Program-made: the position numbers and the translations under genes
Assembly (NCBI RefSeq): GCF_042676185.1
Contig: NZ_JBHTJT010000007.1
Span: 372,001 to 436,000 of the forward strand
Reading direction: 5' to 3'
DNA: 64,000 nt
DNA from: Tropicimonas aquimaris
GTDB lineage: Bacteria > Pseudomonadota > Alphaproteobacteria > Rhodobacterales > Rhodobacteraceae
Notes under the pieces: generated by a model
Seen by the model: only the letters and a program-made list of their open reading frames with translations
Told to the model about the DNA's origin: nothing
The model's database searches: none
Shown: one piece after another, positions 50,230 to 57,454 of the stretch
How positions within the stretch are numbered: position 1 is the first letter of the stretch
Layout of the letters: every line of letters starts with the position of its first letter

Positions 50230-50942
50230 GGGGTGGTCTCCAGAATCGTCGTCAAGGGGATCAAGTGGGTGGTCTGCGCGTCGCGCAGGAGCATGCCGAA
50301 ATCCTCGTCGACACCGAGAAAGGTGCCGGTGAGATCGCCGGAGGTGGCTTCCTCGCCAATCCCCTGCGCCAGCCCGCGCCACTCCGCATGGAGCGCGCGC
50401 GCGCCGTCGTCCTCCCAACTGGCAATCCAGTTGAGCGTGTGCCGCGCCCAGGCTTCCAGCAGCCGCGGCGGCGAAACATCGGCGCAGCCCTCGATGTAGA
50501 GCGCCGTGCGGTCTGGCGTGTCGCCGGGGCGGTCGGTCTCCGGGATAAGCGGCAGGGTCAGGCCGACGACCATCCAGCCGGGAATGGCACCCGGGTCTCG
50601 CGTGTCGGCCAGGATACGCAGGCCGCCGCAGTTCGCGCCGTTGACGAGGATCCTGCCGTCCCAGCCGAGGTGGACCGCCACTTCTGGCGGGGCAAGCGCG
50701 CCGAGCGCGTTCTGGAAGCTGACCCCGCAGAGCGGCAACATCGCCATCGCCTTGCCCAGCGGCACGTCGGGCGCGAACACCAGAGCCGCCTGCAGCCGCG
50801 AGGCGCCGAGGTTGTAGGCCACCAGCCCCGCGTCGCACCCAAGCGTCGCGCGCATCACGGCATGCTCGACCGCGTCGTCGCCGGTCTCCTCGCCCCACAT
50901 CAGCGGCGGGAAGGTCAGCTCTTCGGTCTCCGTCATCGTCAT
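50226..50942 (-). CDS. Biotin/lipoate ligase-like protein (DUF4444 type)
   Basis: 238 residues. The N-terminal two thirds resemble the biotin/lipoate A/B ligase fold (LVAYNLGASRLQAALVFAPDVPLGKAMAMLP; WDGRILVNGANCGGLRI), while the C-terminus (TFLGVDEDFGMLLRD) looks like a small capping domain. Related proteins accompany formate dehydrogenase genes in Rhodobacterales. A true ligase activity is uncertain. It overlaps mrp and the following gene by 4 bp each. Confidence 0.65.
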   Translation of the reverse strand: MTMTETEELTFPPLMWGEETGDDAVEHAVMRATLGCDAGLVAYNLGASRLQAALVFAPDVPLGKAMAMLPLCGVSFQNALGALAPPEVAVHLGWDGRILVNGANCGGLRILADTRDPGAIPGWMVVGLTLPLIPETDRPGDTPDRTALYIEGCADVSPPRLLEAWARHTLNWIASWEDDGARALHAEWRGLAQGIGEEATSGDLTGTFLGVDEDFGMLLRDAQTTHLIPLTTILETTP

Positions 50943-52006
50943 GCCACGCCCGCCTCGACGAGAGACCGCGCGACCTGTTCGAAGGCTTTCGCCTGTGCGC
51001 TGTCAGGCTGGCTCACCGCGATCGGTGCGCCCCCATCTGCGGCCAGCCGGATCTGCAGGTCTAGCGGCACTTCAGCCAGCAGCGGAACCCCTAGCTTGGC
51101 GGCCTCCGCCGCCACTCCGCCGTGGCCAAACACATGCTCCTCGTGGCCGCACTGCGAACAGATGTGGGTGCTCATGTTCTCGATCATGCCAAGGATCGGC
51201 ACGTTAAGCTGGCGGAACATGTCGATCCCCTTGCGGGCATCGAGCAGCGCAACGTCCTGCGGGGTGGAGACGATGACCGCACCGTCCACCTGCGCCTTCT
51301 GGCTGAGCGTCATCTGCACGTCGCCGGTTCCAGGCGGCAGGTCCACGAGCAGAACGTCGAGCGCGCCCCACTGGACCTGGGTCAGCATCTGCTGCAGCGC
51401 GCCCATCAGCATCGGTCCGCGCCAGACCACGGCCTGATCCTCGTTGGTCATCAGCCCGATGGACATCATGGTCACGCCGTGATTGCGCAGCGGCAGGATC
51501 GTCTTGCCGTCCGGGCTTGCCGGGCGGCCGGAGACGCCGAGCATCCGTGGCTGCGAGGGGCCATAGACATCGGCATCCAGCAAGCCCACGCGGCGTCCCA
51601 TCTGCGCGAGTGCACAGGCGAGGTTGGCGGCCACGGTGGACTTGCCGACGCCGCCCTTGCCGCTGGCAATCGCCACGATATGCGCGATCCCGGGGATCTT
51701 CTGTGGCCCTTTCGGCTCGGCCGGGCGCTGCGGGCGCAGGTCGGGCGGGGCCTTCTCGGTGTGGCCGGTCATCACGATGGACACCGCCGTCACGCCCTCG
51801 AGTGCGCCGAGCGCGGCCTCGGCCTCGGCCTTTGCTGTCTCATAGGCGGCGGAGTGTTGCGGCGGGATCTCAAGCACGAAACGCACCGCGCCCGCGTCCG
51901 AGACGTTCAGCGCACGGACCACGCCGCTGCCCACGATGTCGGTGCCTGCGACCGGATCGGAGATCTTCTTGAGCGCCGCCAGGACGGCTTCCCTGTCGAT
52001 GGCCAA
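50939..52006 (-). CDS. Mrp/ApbC-type P-loop ATPase, iron-sulfur cluster carrier
   Basis: 355-residue Mrp family protein. Residues 1-90 form the DUF59/MIP18-like domain; the deviant Walker A is ASGKGGVGKSTVAANLA, then LLDADVYGPSQPRML and the cluster-binding CxxC in ICSQCGHEEH. It delivers [4Fe-4S] clusters to apo-proteins, and here it could serve the many iron-sulfur subunits of the locus. It lies 4 bp after the DUF6494-like gene. This may be the main mrp gene of the genome or a dedicated copy. Confidence 0.88.
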   Translation of the reverse strand: MAIDREAVLAALKKISDPVAGTDIVGSGVVRALNVSDAGAVRFVLEIPPQHSAAYETAKAEAEAALGALEGVTAVSIVMTGHTEKAPPDLRPQRPAEPKGPQKIPGIAHIVAIASGKGGVGKSTVAANLACALAQMGRRVGLLDADVYGPSQPRMLGVSGRPASPDGKTILPLRNHGVTMMSIGLMTNEDQAVVWRGPMLMGALQQMLTQVQWGALDVLLVDLPPGTGDVQMTLSQKAQVDGAVIVSTPQDVALLDARKGIDMFRQLNVPILGMIENMSTHICSQCGHEEHVFGHGGVAAEAAKLGVPLLAEVPLDLQIRLAADGGAPIAVSQPDSAQAKAFEQVARSLVEAGVA

Positions 52007-52010
52007 GGGG

Positions 52011-52202
52011 TTACTCCCGACCGGAGATCTTGCCGGTGACCTCGTGGGTCATGCCGAGTTCCTCGATGGTGACGACCGCCTTGATGGCATAGCTCTTGCC
52101 CTCGGTCTCGGCGCCTCGCAGTGCTTCCTCGATTGCCTGCTGCGAGGTCACGCCGACCTGCTTCAGGAACTTTCGCATCGACATGTTGAAATCGTCGCTC
52201 AT
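52011..52202 (-). CDS. Small conserved protein (DUF6494-like)
   Basis: 63 residues, MSDDFNMSMRKFLKQVGVTSQ at the N-terminus, then a charged helix and IEELGMTHEVTGKISGRE at the end. AAAGGAAA precedes the ATG. It resembles DUF6494, whose role is unknown; the strict link to mrp suggests cluster transfer or formate dehydrogenase assembly. First gene of the four-gene - strand operon. Confidence 0.68.
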   Translation of the reverse strand: MSDDFNMSMRKFLKQVGVTSQQAIEEALRGAETEGKSYAIKAVVTIEELGMTHEVTGKISGRE

Positions 52203-52258
52203 GGCCTGTTTCCTTTCACTCGATTGACGGACCGAAGCCTACCTGCCTAGGTTTGTCC

Positions 52259-53005
52259 ATGGGAATGCGCGTTCTGCTCTTCTGTTCCGTGCTTCTCCTG
52301 CCCCCGGCAGCGGGGCGGGCGGACGAGAAGCTCGTGCGTCTCTACGTGCCGCCGGAGCTGGTGGAAACCGGGCTCATGCAGCACATCTTGCCGCGCTTCT
52401 CTCTCAAGACGCAGATCCGGGTCGAACTGGTCGACAGCGCCGGGGAAGCCGAGCTGCTGCTGGGCGGCGATGGGACGGCGCTGTTCGAAGGGGCGGGCCA
52501 GGTCTGGCATCTGGGGAGGCAGGGCGCGGGCGGCGCGGCGGCCGAGCGGTTCGCGGAGTGGCTCGGCTCCGATGTCGGCCGGAACACGGTGACGGGCTTC
52601 GCCCCCGACGGCGTGGCGATCTTCGCTCTTCCCGGCCCGACCGAGACGGAGACCGTGGCGATCGCGCCCGATGGAGACGCGGCCCTCGGCTGGACGGTGT
52701 CGCGAGAGAAATGCACCCGCTGCCACGCGGTGGACGACGAAAGCCGGATGGCCGGTATCGGCTCCACCCCGAGCTTCAGCGTCCTGCGCAGCCTGGGCGA
52801 CTGGGAATACCGGTTCTCCACCTTCTACGCGCTCAACCCGCACCCGTCCTTCACCATCATCGAGGACGTGACGCCGCCGTTTCCGGAAAACCGGCCGCCC
52901 CCCATCTCGCCGATCCAGCTGTCGCTGGAGGAGGTGGAGGCCGTGCTGGCCTTTGTCGCGGCGATGGAGGCCGCGGATCTCGGGGCGCCCCTGCATCATC
53001 AGTGA
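52259..53005 (+). CDS. Periplasmic c-type cytochrome, single heme
   Basis: 248 residues. A signal peptide (MGMRVLLFCSVLLLPPAAGRA) directs export. The N-terminal half (LYVPPELVETGLMQHILPRFSLKTQIRVEL) resembles a binding-protein-like lobe without known family. A heme site lies in KCTRCHAVD (Cys152, Cys155, His156), with a methionine ligand candidate near the end (AAMEAADLG region). It could carry electrons from the formate dehydrogenase. Divergent from the DUF6494-like gene and overlapping the polyferredoxin gene by 7 bp tail to tail. Confidence 0.75.
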   Translation: MGMRVLLFCSVLLLPPAAGRADEKLVRLYVPPELVETGLMQHILPRFSLKTQIRVELVDSAGEAELLLGGDGTALFEGAGQVWHLGRQGAGGAAAERFAEWLGSDVGRNTVTGFAPDGVAIFALPGPTETETVAIAPDGDAALGWTVSREKCTRCHAVDDESRMAGIGSTPSFSVLRSLGDWEYRFSTFYALNPHPSFTIIEDVTPPFPENRPPPISPIQLSLEEVEAVLAFVAAMEAADLGAPLHHQ

Positions 53006-54948
53006 TCGCGACGCTTCTTGAGGTAATCGTCGGTTGTGCGCGGTCTCGGGCGCTCGCCGCCGGCGAAGGGGTTGTCCTGGGAATGGAACTGCGCGTTGAC
53101 CCGGCAATTGTCGCACATCTGGATCATCCGTAGCTTGTCGGGCCCGGCAAACATCGAGTGGCTTTCAAGCTTGGCCGTGATCTTCTCGATGGTCGACTTC
53201 ACGCCGAAGAGCGCGCCGCATTCGATGCAGGCAAAGGGCTCTTCCTCGTTCAGGATCTCCTGCTGCAGGGCACTGTCCGAGAGGTTCAGCCGCGGTTCGT
53301 AGGCGATCGCGTCCTCGGGGCAGATATGGGCGCAGAGCCCGCATTGCAGGCAGGCATCCTCCTGAAAGCGCAGCTGCGGCAGATCCGGGTTGTCGCCAAG
53401 CGCGCCGGAGGGGCAGAGCGACACGCAGGACAGGCAGAGGGTGCAGGCCTCGGTGTCGACCAGAACGGCGCCATAGGGCGCACCCTCGGGCAGCGGCAGG
53501 GCGTCGGTTCCGGGATGCAGCGCCTTCGCGGCCTGCCGGGTGATCTGGCGGCGGGTGCCCATCGGGCGGATCGGCGCGGCGATTGGGGCAGGGGCCGATT
53601 CCGTGTAGAGCGCGTCCGACATGGCGTCTGGATCGGTCAGGTCGAGTATGCGTACCTTTTCCTCACCGGCAATCGCCCGCGCGAGCGCGACCTGCGCTTC
53701 CATCGCGTCGCGATCCGCGCCACGGCCGGGCAGCAGGCTGACCGATGCGAAGCCTGCCGCGAGCGCCGCGACGGCCTCCGCGTGGCCGAAGGCGCCGATG
53801 GCCGGCAGGTCCATCGGGATGACGTCGGCCGGCAGGCCCGCACCATAGCGGGCGGAGAGTGCGATCATCTCGACTCCGTCGGCATCATGCACCAGAAGCC
53901 GCGGCGCGGTGCTGCCGGCTTCGAGATAGGCGCGGGCCAGCGTCTGAATCCGGCGGAAGATCAGCTCCACCGTCGGCGCGTCGTAGGAAATCGCGCCGGA
54001 GGGGCAGGCGGCGGAACAGGCGCCGCAGCCGGCGCAGATCTCCGGGTCGACCGTCACATGGTCGCCGTCCGGCGTGATGGCGCCGGTCGGGCAGAGATCA
54101 AGGCACCTGGTGCAGCCGGTCTGCTCCGCGCGGGAATGGGCACAGAGCAGCGGCTCGGTGCGGACGTAAAGCGGCTTCTCGAAGGTGCCGACCAGGTGCG
54201 AGGCCGCAAGGGTCGCCGCGGCCACTGCCGGCGGATGGCCGGGATCTGCCCGCAGGTAGCCCTCGCGCTTCTCGTGCGCAGGGAACAGCGGAGACTCCCC
54301 GCGCAGGTCGAGGATTATGTCGCACTGGGAGCGGCCGCCATCGCGTGGCTCGGTGAGGGTGAACGCGCCGCGACCGCCGGGCTCGACCTGCTGCAGGGCG
54401 TCGATCACCACGTCAAACCGCCCGAGAGCGCCGCTCGCGCGGCGCAGCCGTCCGACGACGACGTCGTAGGCGCGGTTCTCCGGCAACTCGTCGGCGCTTT
54501 CCAGCAGCACGGTCACGCCGAGATGGTCCTGAAGCTGCTCGGCGGCCGCCAGCGCGACCTTGGGCGCGCCGAGGATCAGGCACAGCCCCTCGGACACGAT
54601 GTCGAGCGTCTTTTGCGGAAAGGCGGGCAGCATGGCCTCAGCCGCCAGCGCGGACATTTTGGGCAGTTTCGGGGCGTCGTCGGCGCTCCAGCCCGCCCGG
54701 TCCCGCAGGTCGAGAACAGGGGCCGGATCGACCCCGATCTCGGCCGCCAGAGCCTCGAATGTGCGTGCTTCCTGGGTGCAGCAAATAATCGCGTCACCCG
54801 CCGCAAGGGCCGCCGCGGCGCGGTCGATCTGACTGGTGCAGAGCGCGGTGCAGGGGCTTTTGACGTCGAGCCCGGTTGTCTTGCGAAGTCCGTCGGTGTC
54901 GACATGCTGACTGCCCAAGCAATCGCATGTTATCAAAGACTTGGGCAT
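52999..54948 (-). CDS. Large iron-sulfur protein (polyferredoxin) of the formate dehydrogenase locus
   Basis: 649 residues. It starts with MPKSLITCDCLGSQHVDT and has paired ferredoxin clusters: CTRCLDLCPTGA and CAGCGACSAACPSGA near residues 265-310, CTLCLSCVSLCPSGA and CLQCGLCAHICPEDA near 500-550, and late CIECGALFG and CDNCRVN motifs. The middle is a Rossmann-like stretch. At least four [4Fe-4S] clusters are expected. No signal peptide, so it is cytoplasmic. It likely donates or accepts electrons for formate metabolism or cofactor maturation. GGGAGGAACC precedes the ATG. Confidence 0.78.
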   Translation of the reverse strand: MPKSLITCDCLGSQHVDTDGLRKTTGLDVKSPCTALCTSQIDRAAAALAAGDAIICCTQEARTFEALAAEIGVDPAPVLDLRDRAGWSADDAPKLPKMSALAAEAMLPAFPQKTLDIVSEGLCLILGAPKVALAAAEQLQDHLGVTVLLESADELPENRAYDVVVGRLRRASGALGRFDVVIDALQQVEPGGRGAFTLTEPRDGGRSQCDIILDLRGESPLFPAHEKREGYLRADPGHPPAVAAATLAASHLVGTFEKPLYVRTEPLLCAHSRAEQTGCTRCLDLCPTGAITPDGDHVTVDPEICAGCGACSAACPSGAISYDAPTVELIFRRIQTLARAYLEAGSTAPRLLVHDADGVEMIALSARYGAGLPADVIPMDLPAIGAFGHAEAVAALAAGFASVSLLPGRGADRDAMEAQVALARAIAGEEKVRILDLTDPDAMSDALYTESAPAPIAAPIRPMGTRRQITRQAAKALHPGTDALPLPEGAPYGAVLVDTEACTLCLSCVSLCPSGALGDNPDLPQLRFQEDACLQCGLCAHICPEDAIAYEPRLNLSDSALQQEILNEEEPFACIECGALFGVKSTIEKITAKLESHSMFAGPDKLRMIQMCDNCRVNAQFHSQDNPFAGGERPRPRTTDDYLKKRRDH

Positions 54949-55291
54949 GGTTCCTCCCTTGGCCGGACGGTGCGTTACAGGGGCATCCGAGCGGTTCTGC
55001 GCGGGCAGCCTAGCCGCGATTCGCAGCCGGGGACAACCGATTTCGCTGAGCTTCGAAGGCCGCTTCGAGCGATCGGTTTCGCGGGCGAGGAGGGGATTTG
55101 ATTCGACCGTTCGGTGCGGGCGTAACTCAGACAAAAACACTCAGGTTGGACAATTCGTCCTTGGCGTCAGGAAGCAGCCTCCGGGGCAGGGCAAATTGTC
55201 CTTGGCGATCACTTGTCGACGATGGTGCACAAAAAACCCTTTCGCAGATGCGGGTTGCTGCCCCATTGTGGAGGCCGGAGGAGTTGCGCGC
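54949..55291. promoter_or_regulatory. Divergent promoter region upstream of the fdh operon with two palindromic sites
   Basis: 343-bp gene-free stretch. It contains TGGACA-ATT-CGTCCT (55147-55161) and AGGGCA-AAT-TGTCCT (55188-55202), 41 bp apart start to start (about four helical turns). Both are followed by TGGCG. They match the perfect palindrome at 47354-47368. The arrangement suits a dimeric activator for the fdh genes, perhaps the receiver protein at 63839. No sigma-54 element of good quality was noticed. Confidence 0.5.
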
Positions 55292-55855
55292 GTGTTTCAC
55301 AATCCTAGCCAGTATCGGACGCTGCCCATCGGGGTGGTCATCCGCCGCTCGCCCGGCGTCACCCGCTGGGCTCGGTGGAGTTGGAAGGCGACCGCCGTGC
55401 TGCCAGGTGCCGCGGCCGCCGATTGGCGGGAACTGCGCCGCGACGTCGAGCGCGTCGAATTCCACGCTGCGACCGTTCCCCTCGAGTTGCACGGGGCCGA
55501 GACGGAGGCCTACTTGCACGGGCTGACTGCCGAGGTTCCCTGCATCTACGTGATCCTGCGATCCATAACCGGCGAATGGCCGCTGGAGGTGGTGCTTGCC
55601 ACCGCCTCGCCCTACGAGGCGCAGGATTACGCGGACAGCGGCGAGGAGATTGTCGAGAAGGTGCCGATGACTGCAGGGCTCGAGGCCTGGGTCTGGGAGT
55701 TCGTCGATGCCTTCCATAAGGAAGAGGTCTTCGTGAAGCGCCGTCGCGACAAGAAGCGGATCGACATCGTCGAGGACGGTATCGGCGATCCGCGGGTCGA
55801 CAAGCCGGCGGATGTCTATGCGTCTCCCGCGCTCAAGCGGAGGCGGCTGCAATGA
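55292..55855 (+). CDS. DUF3305 protein of the formate dehydrogenase operon
   Basis: 187 residues, GTG start with GGAGGAG upstream. Begins VFHNPSQYRTLPIGVVIRRSPG and carries VTRWARWSWKATAVLPGA, recognised as DUF3305. Such genes precede DUF3306 and Tat-type formate dehydrogenase genes in many proteobacteria and likely help assembly. No signal peptide or cofactor motif. Its stop overlaps the DUF3306 start. Confidence 0.8.
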   Translation: MFHNPSQYRTLPIGVVIRRSPGVTRWARWSWKATAVLPGAAAADWRELRRDVERVEFHAATVPLELHGAETEAYLHGLTAEVPCIYVILRSITGEWPLEVVLATASPYEAQDYADSGEEIVEKVPMTAGLEAWVWEFVDAFHKEEVFVKRRRDKKRIDIVEDGIGDPRVDKPADVYASPALKRRRLQ

Positions 55856-56427
55856 GGGGCGGCGATTTCTGGAGCCGTCGCAAGGCGGCGGTCGAGGCCG
55901 AGGCCCGGACTGAGGCGGCAGCTGTCGAGGCGGCCAGCGAGGCCGAGGCAGAGGCCGCGCTGGCGGAACGCGACGATGCCGAGATCTTGGCCGAGCTGGG
56001 TCTGCCCGAGCCGGAGACGCTGGAAACCTCGGAGCAGGTGCGCGCCTTTCTCACCTCTGCGGTGCCACAGCGCCTGAAGACCCGCGCCCTGCGCCGGCTC
56101 TGGACGACGAATCCGGTGCTCGCCAACCTCGATGGTCTGAACGACTACGACACCGATTTCACCGATGCCGCGACCTGCGTGGAGAACATCCAGACGCTCT
56201 ACAAGGTGGGCCGAGGGATGGTCGACCGGGCGCTCGAAGTGCCGGCGGACCCCGCCCCAGAGCAGGATGCGCCGGACGAGATAGAGGCGCCTGAAGAACT
56301 GGTCGCGGCCAGCGAGCCGCCGTCGGCGGAGGAGCCCGCCGAAACCGATGCGCCACAGGAAATCGCGACAGCGCAGGAGGCCGCGCCGACGGTCGGCCGG
56401 ATGCGCTTTCGCTTCGAGACAGGTTGA
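55852..56427 (+). CDS. DUF3306 protein of the formate dehydrogenase operon
   Basis: 191 residues: N-terminal FWSRRKAAVEAE with an alanine/glutamate-rich helix, the core LTSAVPQRLKTRALRRLWTTNPVLANLDGLNDYDTDFTD-type text around residues 65-105, and a long acidic, proline-rich tail ending VGRMRFRFETG. Matches DUF3306, a partner of DUF3305 of unknown biochemical role. ATGA overlap upstream, TGATG junction downstream. Confidence 0.8.
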   Translation: MRGGDFWSRRKAAVEAEARTEAAAVEAASEAEAEAALAERDDAEILAELGLPEPETLETSEQVRAFLTSAVPQRLKTRALRRLWTTNPVLANLDGLNDYDTDFTDAATCVENIQTLYKVGRGMVDRALEVPADPAPEQDAPDEIEAPEELVAASEPPSAEEPAETDAPQEIATAQEAAPTVGRMRFRFETG

Positions 56428-57059
56428 TGACGGAAGAGACGAAGATGACCGCAGCTGACGCAGCCCTGGACAGGACCATCGCCGAGGAGGATCGCTTCCG
56501 GGCCGACCTCTACAATTTCCTCGGGCTGCTCCTTGCCGCACCGCCCGACGAGGGATTGCTCGCGCAGACGGCCGCGCTCAGTGGCACCGACAGCGAACTG
56601 GGCCGCGCCATCGACACGCTTTCGAGCGTCGCCAAGGTCTCCCGCCCCAAGAAGGTCGAGGGCGAGTTCGGCCGGCTGTTCATCGGTCTCGGCCGGGGCG
56701 AGCTGCTGCCCTATGCGAGCTATTACCTTACCGGATTTCTCAACGAGAAGCCGCTGGCCGCCCTGCGCCGGGACATGGTCGCGCGCGGCATGGTCCGCGC
56801 AGAGGACAAGTTCGAGCCCGAGGACGGGATCGCGAGCCTGATGGAGATGATGGGGGCGATGATCGTCGGCCGCTTCGGCAGGCCGGCCGACCTCGCGACC
56901 CAGAAGGACTTCTTCAACAAGCACATCCGGCCCTGGGCCGGTCACTTTTTCACGGATCTCGAAGGGGCGAAGAACTCTGTCTTCTACGCGCCGGTCGGCA
57001 CTGTTGGCCGTCTGTTCATGGAGATCGAGGCGGAAGCCTTTCGGATGAGCGCGGGCTGA
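56427..57059 (+). CDS. TorD/DmsD-like molybdoenzyme chaperone
   Basis: 210 residues, all helical. Segments FRADLYNFLGLLLAAPPDE and EFGRLFIGLGRGELLPYASYYLTGFLNEKPLAALRRDM-type text (residues 75-112) match the TorD superfamily. Such chaperones bind the Tat signal of a molybdoenzyme and hold it until the cofactor is inserted; here the client is the FdhA precursor. It starts at the TGATG junction with the DUF3306 gene. Confidence 0.85.
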   Translation: MTEETKMTAADAALDRTIAEEDRFRADLYNFLGLLLAAPPDEGLLAQTAALSGTDSELGRAIDTLSSVAKVSRPKKVEGEFGRLFIGLGRGELLPYASYYLTGFLNEKPLAALRRDMVARGMVRAEDKFEPEDGIASLMEMMGAMIVGRFGRPADLATQKDFFNKHIRPWAGHFFTDLEGAKNSVFYAPVGTVGRLFMEIEAEAFRMSAG

Positions 57060-57116
57060 CGAGGCCCGCAACAACGGCGGCATGCCGCCACCCACAGGAG
57101 AGAGGAGGCACCTTTC

Positions 57117-57308
57117 ATGACCAAGAAGCCAGAGGACGCGACGAGCCGTCGCGACTTCCTGAAGCTGGCGGGAACGGCCGCGCCGGTGGCCGCGCTGGCG
57201 GTGACCGCGGGGGCCTCGGGGGCCGAAGCCGCCGAACCCGATCCGAGCGTCGAGACGATGCAGGATACCGCGCACACCCGCGCCTACTACAGCAGCGCGC
57301 GATTCTGA
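57117..57308 (+). CDS. Formate dehydrogenase region Tat-signal mini-protein
   Basis: 63 residues. The twin-arginine motif SRRDFLKLAG is followed by a hydrophobic stretch and the short tail THTRAYYSSARF-like end. It fits the small Tat-target family found just ahead of formate dehydrogenase alpha genes. AGAGAGGAGG precedes the ATG. Role unknown; it may assist export of FdhA or be an exported peptide. Confidence 0.78.
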   Translation: MTKKPEDATSRRDFLKLAGTAAPVAALAVTAGASGAEAAEPDPSVETMQDTAHTRAYYSSARF

Positions 57309-57325
57309 TCGCACGATGCACGCTG

Positions 57326-57345
57326 CGCGCAGTTGCAATTGCGCG
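57326..57345 (+). promoter_or_regulatory. Near-perfect 20-bp palindrome between Tat mini-protein and fdhA
   Basis: CGCGCAGTTG / CAATTGCGCG with one mismatch, in the 146-bp gap ahead of fdhA. It could be an mRNA stem that sets the ratio between the small gene and fdhA, or a protein-binding site. No T-run follows. Confidence 0.4.
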
Positions 57346-57454
57346 AGGCACCCCCGGCCCTGGGCTACTGGTTGCGTGACGCCCGACCGCCCGAGCCACC
57401 ATCGAGAAACCACGCGAGCGCGGCGCCAGTCCGTGCAAGCCAGGGAGTGAAACC

